Of a stretch of 64,000 bases of DNA, positions 57,870 to 64,000 are shown one piece after another. The stretch's first letter is position 1. The number at the start of each line of letters is the position of its first letter. A program made the position numbers and the translations under genes. The notes under the pieces are model-generated. The model had not been told where the DNA came from. It worked only from the letters and a program-made list of their open reading frames with translations, and did not search any database. Source of the DNA: Rhizobium rhizogenes NBRC 13257 (GTDB lineage: Bacteria; Pseudomonadota; Alphaproteobacteria; Rhizobiales; Rhizobiaceae); NCBI RefSeq assembly GCF_000696095.1, contig NZ_BAYX01000001.1, positions 434,001-498,000 of the forward strand. Reading direction: 5' to 3'.

Positions 57870-59156
57870 ATGACCGCATCCGCCTATAAGGATCATCTCG
57901 GCCGCCCCATCGTCGCTGTTACCGGCATGGGCATCATCACCTCGCTCGGCCAGGGATTGCAGGACAATTGGAACGCGCTTTCCTCCGGCACGTCGGGCAT
58001 TCACGGCATCACCCGCTTTCCGACTGACGGGCTTTCGACGCGCATTGCCGGCACGGTGGATTTCATCGATATTCCGGCGCCGAACGCTGTCGAGCGCTCC
58101 TATGCCTTCGCGCGCGAGACGACGATCGAGGCGCTTGCGCAGGCCGGGCTTTCCGGTGATTTCAACGCGCCGCTCTTTCTGGCCGCGCCGCCGATTGAGC
58201 CGGAATGGAGCGCGCGTTTCGCCCTTGCCGACCGTTCGCCGCCAGCTGATCATCCGGGCGACGCCTACGATCGCTTCCTTGCCGCGATGCGTCAGCGTCC
58301 CGATCCGGCCTTCCATGAGGCAGCACTGTTCGGCGCTATTTCGGAGCGTCTTGCCGATCGTTTCGGTACGCGCGGCCTGCCGGTGACCCTGTCCACGGCC
58401 TGTGCTTCGGGTGTCACCGCGATCCAGCTCGGTATAGAGGCGATCCGCCAGGGTCGCACGACGCGGGCATTGACGGTCGCGACCGATGGCTCGCTCAGCG
58501 CTGAAGCGCTGATCCGTTTCTCCCTGCTGTCGGCTCTTTCCACCCAGAACGACCCGCCGACCAAGGCATCCAAGCCTTTCAGCAAGGATCGCGACGGCTT
58601 CGTTATCGCCGAGGGTGCGGCGACACTGGTGCTGGAATCGCTGGAATCGGCGGTTGCTCGCGGCGCAAAGATCCTCGGCATCATGAAGGGCGCCGGCGAC
58701 AAGGCCGATTCTTTCCATCGCACCCGCTCGTCGCCCGATGGCGGCCCGGCTATCGCGACGATCCGTGCAGCTCTTGCCGATGCCGGCATGGCCGAGACAG
58801 ATATCGGCTATATCAATGCCCATGGCACATCGACGCCGGAAAACGACAAGATGGAATATGGTGCCATGTCCGCCGTCTTCGGCGAACGGCTGCCAACCAT
58901 CCCGGTCTCATCGAACAAGTCGATGATCGGCCATACGCTGACGGCGGCCGGTGCGGTCGAAGCGGTGTTCTCGCTGCAGACGATGCTGACTGGCACGCTG
59001 CCGCCGACCATCAACTATAACAACCCCGATCCGACGATCATTCTTGACGTCGTGCCGAACCAGAAGCGTGAAAAGCAGGTCAGCGCCATCCTTTCGAACT
59101 CCTTCGGGTTCGGCGGACAGAACGCCAGCCTTGTCATGGCGCTCGAACCGGCTTAA
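57870..59156 (+). CDS. fabF1XL: Beta-ketoacyl-ACP synthase FabF1XL
   Basis: A 428-residue active ketosynthase: catalytic Cys178 in STACASGVTAIQLG, His residues in INAHGTSTPEND and SMIGHTLTAAGAVE, and the C-terminal NSFGFGGQNASLVM. It condenses malonyl units onto the growing chain on AcpXL, presumably with FabF2XL, whose gene ends 12 bases upstream. GAGGAG precedes the ATG. Length is typical of FabF. Confidence 0.93.
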   Translation: MTASAYKDHLGRPIVAVTGMGIITSLGQGLQDNWNALSSGTSGIHGITRFPTDGLSTRIAGTVDFIDIPAPNAVERSYAFARETTIEALAQAGLSGDFNAPLFLAAPPIEPEWSARFALADRSPPADHPGDAYDRFLAAMRQRPDPAFHEAALFGAISERLADRFGTRGLPVTLSTACASGVTAIQLGIEAIRQGRTTRALTVATDGSLSAEALIRFSLLSALSTQNDPPTKASKPFSKDRDGFVIAEGAATLVLESLESAVARGAKILGIMKGAGDKADSFHRTRSSPDGGPAIATIRAALADAGMAETDIGYINAHGTSTPENDKMEYGAMSAVFGERLPTIPVSSNKSMIGHTLTAAGAVEAVFSLQTMLTGTLPPTINYNNPDPTIILDVVPNQKREKQVSAILSNSFGFGGQNASLVMALEPA

Positions 59157-59210
59157 TCGGACTTTTGAAGAACAAGACATAACTGCGCCCAAGGGGCGAG
59201 GGATTTTGCC

Positions 59211-60239
59211 ATGCGTGCTTTGCAACTGATCGACGACCGCAAACTTGAGATCACCGATCTGCCGGAGCCAGAGGCTCCAGGCGCGGGCGAGGTGACCCTG
59301 CGTGTCAAGGCGGTCGCCCTCAATCATATCGACGTCTGGGGCTGGCGCGGCATGGCCTTTGCCAAGCGCAAGATGCCGCTGGTGATCGGCGCGGAAGCGT
59401 CCGGTGTCGTCGAAGCGATCGGGCCGGGCGTTGCCAATGTGCTGCCGGGCCAGCTTGTGTCGATCTATGGCGCGCGCACCTGCGGCCTCTGCCGTCATTG
59501 CCGCGAGGGTCGCGACAATCTCTGCGAACATGTTGGCGGCGTGCATGGCTTCCATCTTGACGGCTTCGCCCAGGAAAAGGTCAATCTGCCGGCGCGCCTG
59601 CTGGTTCCGGCTCCTCCCGGTGTTGATGCGATCGGCGCGGCGCTGGCGCCCGTCACCTTCGGCACGGTCGAGCACATGCTGTTCGACAATGCCGAGCTGG
59701 AGCCGGGCGAGACGATCCTCGTTCATGCCGGCGGCTCTGGCATCGGCACGGCGGCGATCCAGCTTGCCAAGAAGATCGGCTGCACCGTCATCACCACCGT
59801 TGGGTCCGACGACAAGATCGAGAAGGCCAAGGCGCTGGGCGCCGATCACGTCATCAACTACCGCACCGACCGTTTTGAGGGCGTGGTGCGCAAGCTGACC
59901 AAGAAGAAGGGCGTCGACGTCGTCTTCGAACATGTCGGCAAGGATACCTGGGCCGGCTCCATGCTGTGCATGAAGCGCGGCGGTCGTCTTGTCACCTGCG
60001 GCTCGACCTCGGGTGTCTCCACCGAGATGAACCTGATGATGCTCTTCCAGCAGCAGCTGAAACTGCTCGGCTCCTTCGGTTGCCGCATGGAGAACATGGC
60101 GAATGCCATGCAGAAGATGGCGCGCGGACTGGTGCATCCGGTGATCGACACTGAAGTGAGCTTCAGCGATATCGACCGGGCGCTGGAGCGGATGGAATCG
60201 CGCCAGATCTTCGGCAAGATCATCCTCAAGATGGATTGA
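59211..60239 (+). CDS. adh2XL: Zinc-binding alcohol dehydrogenase-like protein AdhXL
   Basis: A 342-residue medium-chain dehydrogenase/reductase. A structural zinc site is visible as TCGLCRHCREGRDNLCEH (four Cys, about residues 87-104), and the NADP-binding loop is HAGGSGIGTAAIQLAKKIG near 175. The catalytic-zinc Cys of classic alcohol dehydrogenases is not seen (HIDVWGW at that place), so it may work as a quinone-oxidoreductase-like enzyme. It is thought to help process the very-long acyl chain. It lies between fabF1XL and lpxXL as in other rhizobia. Confidence 0.9.
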   Translation: MRALQLIDDRKLEITDLPEPEAPGAGEVTLRVKAVALNHIDVWGWRGMAFAKRKMPLVIGAEASGVVEAIGPGVANVLPGQLVSIYGARTCGLCRHCREGRDNLCEHVGGVHGFHLDGFAQEKVNLPARLLVPAPPGVDAIGAALAPVTFGTVEHMLFDNAELEPGETILVHAGGSGIGTAAIQLAKKIGCTVITTVGSDDKIEKAKALGADHVINYRTDRFEGVVRKLTKKKGVDVVFEHVGKDTWAGSMLCMKRGGRLVTCGSTSGVSTEMNLMMLFQQQLKLLGSFGCRMENMANAMQKMARGLVHPVIDTEVSFSDIDRALERMESRQIFGKIILKMD

Positions 60240-60244
60240 CCGGC

Positions 60245-61177
60245 GTGAAGCTCGTCATCACCCGGATCGTCATTGCGCTCAGGAACTTCCAGCAATGGCT
60301 GGTGGCGCAGGTCATCTTCGGGTTCCTGAACTTCCTGAAGCTCTTTCCGGCCGATGGCGGCATCAATTTCGCCGACTGGCTGACGCGGAAAATCGGGCCG
60401 CGCATGCGTCGGCACCAGCTGATGCAGACCAATCTGCGTAACGCTTTTCCTGAGAAGAGCGAGACGGAGATCGCTGAGATCGCACTGGCGAGCTGGGGCA
60501 ATATGGGGCGGCTGGCGGCGGAGTATGTTTTCCTCGACCGGCTGTTCGATTTTGATCCGTCTCGTGATGAACCGGGCCGTATCGAGGTCTCCGGCATTCC
60601 GATCTTTCTCGACTTGCGGGAGAACCCGCGGCCATTCATCGTCTTTACCGGGCATACGGGCAACTTCGAGTTGCTGCCGGTCGCTGGCGCGGCCTTCGGA
60701 CTGAAGGTCACCGTGCTCTTTCGTCCGCCCAATAATCCCTATGTGGCACAGAAAGTCTTCGATTTTCGCGCCAAGCGCATGGGCAGTCTCGTGCCTTCGC
60801 ATGCGGGATCGTCCTTCACGCTAGCTCGGCAACTTGAGAATGGCGGCGGGGTCGGTGTGCTGGTCGACCAGAAGTTCCGCAAGGGGCTGAAGACGCTATT
60901 CTTCGGTCGCGACGTGAAGACCAATCCGCTGCTGCCGAAGCTGGTGCGGCAGTTCAATTGCGAGGTCTATCCGGCCAGATGTATACGTTTGCCGGGCAAT
61001 CGCTATCGTTTGGAGATCGAACCGAAGCTGGAAATGCCCCGCGACGAGCGGGGAAACCTGGATTTGCCGGCTACCGCGCAACTGCTGAACGACAAGGTCG
61101 AGAGCTGGGTGAGGGAGTATCCCGAACAGTGGCTTTGGTATCACGACCGCTGGAATATCAAGAAGACTGTTTTCTAA
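60245..61177 (+). CDS. lpxXL: Very-long-chain lipid A acyltransferase LpxXL
   Basis: A 310-residue LpxL/HtrB-type acyltransferase. The HX4E catalytic motif is GHTGNFELLP (His and Glu, near residue 136), with VLVDQKFRKG further down. It transfers the 27-hydroxyoctacosanoyl group from AcpXL to lipid A at the inner membrane; one hydrophobic N-terminal segment can anchor it. A GTG start giving MKLVITRIV fits the family; a TTG three codons earlier overlaps the adh stop. It ends the cluster. Confidence 0.93.
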   Translation: MKLVITRIVIALRNFQQWLVAQVIFGFLNFLKLFPADGGINFADWLTRKIGPRMRRHQLMQTNLRNAFPEKSETEIAEIALASWGNMGRLAAEYVFLDRLFDFDPSRDEPGRIEVSGIPIFLDLRENPRPFIVFTGHTGNFELLPVAGAAFGLKVTVLFRPPNNPYVAQKVFDFRAKRMGSLVPSHAGSSFTLARQLENGGGVGVLVDQKFRKGLKTLFFGRDVKTNPLLPKLVRQFNCEVYPARCIRLPGNRYRLEIEPKLEMPRDERGNLDLPATAQLLNDKVESWVREYPEQWLWYHDRWNIKKTVF

Positions 61178-61450
61178 AATATTACCGAAAACGGGGTGGT
61201 TTGTGTCGAAATGAACCAGTTTTAACCCCAATAGGTCGCATACTTGACCTTGGGTAAGCCCTTGCTTTCGAAAAATTCGCCTTTTCCGAGAACTTCCATT
61301 CATCACAGGATTGAACGTGAGGGTAAGTCATGTTATTTCAATTTTCAGAAAGTTTGGTGAGATTGCGGACACCAAGCTGAAAATCCTTGGTCATGATAGC
61401 GTTGGGAATGAGGCCCGATAGTTGTTTATGGGCAAGGGCAGGAGGGCAAT

Positions 61451-62185
61451 TTGCTGGCACTCTTTCATGCCTTCTCCACGAAATGCGCCCAGATTCAACG
61501 TGCGGTCAAGCTGGGTGATGACGAGCTGGTTAGTTCTCTGGATCGCGAATTGGAACCGCTTATAGCGGCTATTATGGCCTACAAGGCCAACAGTCTTCTT
61601 GAAATGTACATGCAGCTCCAATTCATGAGCAATCTCATTCGCGAGGAATCGGATGACCGTTCGCGTGTGTTGCGCAACTCCGCGTCGTTGTCGTTGCTGA
61701 TTGATCGCTATTTTGGCGGCTCCAGCGATGCTGCGGCGGAAGTGCTGATGGCATTCTCCACGGAGAGAGACGAGCATGAGAGCGAGGTCTCCGGTTTCGA
61801 CGAGGACAACGTTCTGAACGACGTCATTCTCGACAGCCTGCCGGATCGGGTCGCCGTGATCACGCGCGATTACCGCTATCTCTACAGCAATGCGGCCAAT
61901 TCCGAATTCCTGAAGTCGAAGCCGATCGAGCTGGTCGGGCGGCACCTTGCCGAGTTCATCGGCTCCGAATGCTTCGAGAGCAGCTTCAAGAACAAGCTCG
62001 ATGCCTGCTTTCTCGGTGAGACGGTCGATTGCCTCTATCCGGCCCAGCATCCGACGGATGCCGGAAAGACCCTGCATTGCCGCATGACGCCGCTGCGGGC
62101 CACCAAGCCCAGAGGCGAGGTGATCGGCGCATTGCTGGTCGTGCATGAAGTCAGTGTCGTTCCAGCCAGCATGCTGGTGGCCTGA
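61451..62185 (+). CDS. PAS domain protein
   Basis: A 244-residue soluble protein. The N-terminal half (about 1-115) is helical, polar and of unknown fold. The C-terminal half (about 125-235) is a PAS domain: ILDSLPDRVAVITRDYRYLY, SNAANSEFLKSKPIELVGRH and the RMTPLRATKPRGEVIGALLV end. No kinase, GGDEF or HTH output domain follows. The start is TTG shortly after GGAGGG. It could be a stand-alone sensory or signal-relay protein. An upstream gap of 270 bases separates it from lpxXL and holds only an AT-rich promoter-like stretch. Confidence 0.8.
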   Translation: MLALFHAFSTKCAQIQRAVKLGDDELVSSLDRELEPLIAAIMAYKANSLLEMYMQLQFMSNLIREESDDRSRVLRNSASLSLLIDRYFGGSSDAAAEVLMAFSTERDEHESEVSGFDEDNVLNDVILDSLPDRVAVITRDYRYLYSNAANSEFLKSKPIELVGRHLAEFIGSECFESSFKNKLDACFLGETVDCLYPAQHPTDAGKTLHCRMTPLRATKPRGEVIGALLVVHEVSVVPASMLVA

Positions 62186-62195
62186 TCACGCCGTT

Positions 62196-62387
62196 TCAGG
62201 CTCCGAACAACAAACGTTCCAGCGTGCCCGCAAGTCTGCGGGCCGCCGGTTTGTCGAAATTTTCTTCTTCTTGATCGAAAGCCGGTGAAGCGGCTTTCGG
62301 AATTGTTTTTGCTGGTTTTTTCTCGCCATCTTCCGCTTGGCATTCAAAGCAGAAGCAGCGGAAGCTAATGGCCTTCGGTTCGCTCAT
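62196..62387 (-). CDS. Hypothetical 63-residue protein coupled to the COG0523 gene
   Basis: A small acidic/basic protein starting [20 protein letters not shown]. The CFCFEC cluster of three cysteines near the N-terminus could bind a metal, and the C-terminus is Arg/Leu rich. Its ATG overlaps the COG0523 stop by 4 bases (ATGA), which argues for co-translation. I recognise no family. If real, it may be a zinc-related partner of the GTPase. Convergence with the PAS gene leaves only ten bases. Confidence 0.5.
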   Translation of the reverse strand: MSEPKAISFRCFCFECQAEDGEKKPAKTIPKAASPAFDQEEENFDKPAARRLAGTLERLLFGA

Positions 62388-63589
62388 GCGGCTGGTCTGT
62401 TCCAGCTCGCAAATGGGTCCGGCAGTTTCTTCCAGCGCTCTGGCGTGAAAGTCTTCCCTTCGATGAGACAGGCATCCAGTTCAGCGGTGATCTTCTGCTG
62501 ATCCATTGGATCGGCACCGATGAAAACCAGTTCCTGGCGGCGGTCGCCCCAGGTCGGGTCGAGATAGGGGGCGATTGCGCGCTTGAAGGCGGGATCGGTC
62601 GGCCATTGTTCCTGCGGGACGGCCGCCCACCAGAGGCCCATCTTGGCGGTACGCACCAGCGCGCCCGCCTGGCTCATTTCGCCGACATAATGCGGGCGGG
62701 TTGCAAGCCAGAAGAACCCCTTGGCGCGCACGACGCCCGGCCACGAGCGATTGAGAAACTCCTGGAATTTCATGGGATCGAACGGTTTCTTCGCGCGATA
62801 GACGAAGGAGCGTATGCCGTATTCCTCCGTCTCCGGAACATGGTCCTTGAAACCGTGCAACTCCTTGTACCAGAGCGGGTGCGTCTCGGCGCGGTCAATG
62901 TCGAAGCGGCCGGTGCCGAGCACCTCCGCCGGCTCCACCTTGCCGAAATCTGCCTCGATCAGGCGTGCATCGGGGTTGAGGCCAACGATGATCTTGCGGG
63001 CGGCGTCCTGCTGCTCAGGGCTTGCCGCGCCCATCTTGTTGAGGACGACGACATCGGCGAATTCGATCTGCTCGACGAGGAGATCGACGATGGTCCTGTT
63101 GTCGCCATCGCCCGCGGTTTCGCCGCGATCGGCGAGGAAATCGGTCGAGCCGTAATCGGCCAGCAGATTGGCGGCGTCGACGACGGTGACCAAGGTGTCG
63201 AGCCTGGCGACATCGGAAAGGCTATTGCCGTCTTCGTCACGAAACTCGAAGGTCGTGGCGACGGGCAGCGGTTCGGCGATCCCTGTCGATTCGATCAGCA
63301 GATAGTCGAAGCGATCCTGGGCGGCGAGCTGGCGCACCTCCTTCAGCAAGTCATCGCGCAGCGTGCAGCAGATGCAGCCATTGGTCATCTCGACGAGCTG
63401 TTCTTCGGTTCTCGAAAGATTGGCGCCACCGTCGCGCACCAGCGCGGCATCGATATTCACCTCGCTCATGTCGTTGACGATCACAGCGACCCTGAGGCCC
63501 TGGCGATTGTTGAGGATATGATTGAGCAGCGTCGTCTTGCCGGCGCCGAGGAAGCCGGAAAGCACCGTGACCGGAAGTTTTCTGTTCAT
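62384..63589 (-). CDS. COG0523 GTPase, zinc-responsive metallochaperone (ZigA/YciC-like)
   Basis: A 401-residue CobW-family GTPase distinct from cobW. Motifs: [26 protein letters not shown] (CxCC) and [13 protein letters not shown], then a C-terminal CobW_C domain (about 255-385) with [13 protein letters not shown] and FFWLATRP. Its length and DUF-like C-terminus match the zinc-starvation branch. A Zur-box-like palindrome, GTAATGTAATATCATTAC, lies 14-31 bases upstream of the ATG, and znuA is next door. It probably delivers zinc to essential enzymes when zinc is scarce. Confidence 0.92.
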   Translation of the reverse strand: MNRKLPVTVLSGFLGAGKTTLLNHILNNRQGLRVAVIVNDMSEVNIDAALVRDGGANLSRTEEQLVEMTNGCICCTLRDDLLKEVRQLAAQDRFDYLLIESTGIAEPLPVATTFEFRDEDGNSLSDVARLDTLVTVVDAANLLADYGSTDFLADRGETAGDGDNRTIVDLLVEQIEFADVVVLNKMGAASPEQQDAARKIIVGLNPDARLIEADFGKVEPAEVLGTGRFDIDRAETHPLWYKELHGFKDHVPETEEYGIRSFVYRAKKPFDPMKFQEFLNRSWPGVVRAKGFFWLATRPHYVGEMSQAGALVRTAKMGLWWAAVPQEQWPTDPAFKRAIAPYLDPTWGDRRQELVFIGADPMDQQKITAELDACLIEGKTFTPERWKKLPDPFASWNRPAA

Positions 63590-63602
63590 GATGACCTCAT
63601 CT

Positions 63603-63620
63603 GTAATGTAATATCATTAC
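63603..63620. promoter_or_regulatory. Zur-box-like palindrome upstream of the COG0523 gene
   Basis: GTAATG-TAATAT-CATTAC, a 6-bp perfect dyad with an AT-rich centre, lies directly before the COG0523 gene. It resembles the AT-rich palindromes bound by Zur in alphaproteobacteria and fits a zinc-starvation gene next to znuA. Confidence 0.7.
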
Positions 63621-63638
63621 GTTTATGAATCTGAAAAA

Positions 63639-63657
63639 AGCGAGCAGATAGCTCGCT
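63639..63657 (-). terminator. Rho-independent terminator of znuA
   Basis: On the minus strand, AGCGAGC / GCTCGCT with a 5-base loop, followed by TTTTT. It lies 24 bases beyond the znuA stop codon and upstream of the Zur box. Confidence 0.9.
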
Positions 63658-63681
63658 CCTTTCGGCGATAGAGTGCCTGTC

Positions 63682-64000
63682 TCAGGAGAGGCAGGTCTTC
63701 AGGGAATTGGCGATGCCGCGCATCAGGTCGAAATAGAGATCCGGGCCTTGCGGAAGGGTTGCCGCTTCCGGGTCAAGCACGCCGGATTTCGCGGATGTAC
63801 CTTCAAGGACGACATTGACCAGCTTTGGCTCGAATTGCGGCTCGGCGAAGACGCAGGTGGCACCGAGTTCGGCGACCTTGCCATGAATTTCCGATATGCG
63901 CTGCGCGCCGGGAATGCTCTCCGGGCTGACCGTGATCGAACCGGCGACACGCACGCCATAGCGGCGCTCGAAATATTGGTAGGCATCATGGAAGACGATG
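63682..64000 (-). CDS. znuA: Zinc ABC transporter substrate-binding protein ZnuA, C-terminal part (runs off the window)
   Basis: About the last 105 codons of a periplasmic zinc-binding protein of the ZnuA/TroA family. VFHDAYQYFERRYGVRV contains the conserved zinc-ligand His, FAEPQFEPKLV is typical, and SGVLDPEA carries the conserved Asp. The N-terminus and signal peptide lie outside. It faces the same way as the COG0523 gene, from which it is separated by its own terminator and a Zur-like box, so both belong to a zinc regulon. Confidence 0.9.
   Translation of the reverse strand, partial: IVFHDAYQYFERRYGVRVAGSITVSPESIPGAQRISEIHGKVAELGATCVFAEPQFEPKLVNVVLEGTSAKSGVLDPEAATLPQGPDLYFDLMRGIANSLKTCLS

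Noticed and set aside
57192..58823. A 543-codon minus-strand frame
   Set aside because: Runs antisense across both ketosynthase genes.
1..64000. Insertion sequences, prophage, CRISPR arrays or integrated elements
   Set aside because: No transposase, integrase, phage structural gene, direct-repeat array or Cas protein was found in any frame; the tRNA at the left edge has no adjacent integrase within the window.

Overview
The window is chromosomal DNA of a high-GC alphaproteobacterium, almost certainly a fast-growing rhizobium (Rhizobium/Agrobacterium group). Three things point there: the acpXL-fabZXL-fabF2XL-fabF1XL-adhXL-lpxXL cluster that makes the very-long-chain acyl group of rhizobial lipid A; an aerobic-type cobalamin set with the Rhizobiales cobPWNO order; and a quaternary-amine/corrinoid methyl transfer cluster typical of rhizobia. 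No insertion sequence, prophage or CRISPR array is visible. The left edge cuts a tRNA and the right edge cuts a znuA-like gene.

Layout. (1) 1-7.5 kb: tRNA end, a 35-residue membrane peptide, then a likely sulfur-linked group: two paralogous COG4529 flavoproteins flanking an Rrf2 regulator, an SfnB-like flavin monooxygenase/dehydrogenase, a small alpha/beta hydrolase and a DUF924 protein. (2) 7.6-12.8 kb: a large MscS channel and two response regulators (REC-REC and REC-REC-GGDEF). (3) 12.9-16.3 kb: GlxA-type regulator, DUF1127 peptide, LysR regulator and a cupin. (4) 16.3-26.2 kb: the most interesting region, a complete corrinoid-dependent methyl-transfer pathway (ASKHA/2Fe-2S reactivator, methyl-THF:corrinoid methyltransferase, MetF-like and MetV-like proteins, DUF1638, corrinoid carrier) divergent from a non-pyrrolysine MttB-family methyltransferase and a ferredoxin. 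(5) 26.3-30.5 kb: secreted NAGPA-like protein and two glycosyltransferase/methyltransferase fusions. (6) 30.6-35 kb: a homocysteine S-methyltransferase (probably betaine-dependent) and a ProU-type quaternary-amine ABC transporter. (7) 35-36 kb: a candidate structured RNA and a 47-residue peptide. (8) 36-55 kb: cobalamin genes (cobQ; riboswitch-cobP-cobW-cobN-DMSP-lyase-like-cobO; cobE; cobA-cobB-cobC-cobD) interspersed with a ClC channel, regulators, a TauE permease and a nucleoside hydrolase. (9) 55-61 kb: L,D-transpeptidase and the AcpXL cluster. (10) 61-64 kb: PAS protein, Zur-box-linked COG0523 GTPase and the end of znuA.

How the parts may work together. Betaines imported by the ABC transporter could lose one methyl to homocysteine (homocysteine methyltransferase), or pass methyls from the MttB-family enzyme to the corrinoid protein and then to tetrahydrofolate, where the MetF/MetV pair can oxidise them into the one-carbon pool. 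The ASKHA protein, perhaps with the ferredoxin, would restore Co(I). The cobalamin genes nearby supply the cofactor. Four proteins of this pathway carry unusual Arg/Gly-rich tails. The mttB frame also continues in frame past its UGA stop to overlap the ferredoxin start. These are the two best leads for something undescribed.
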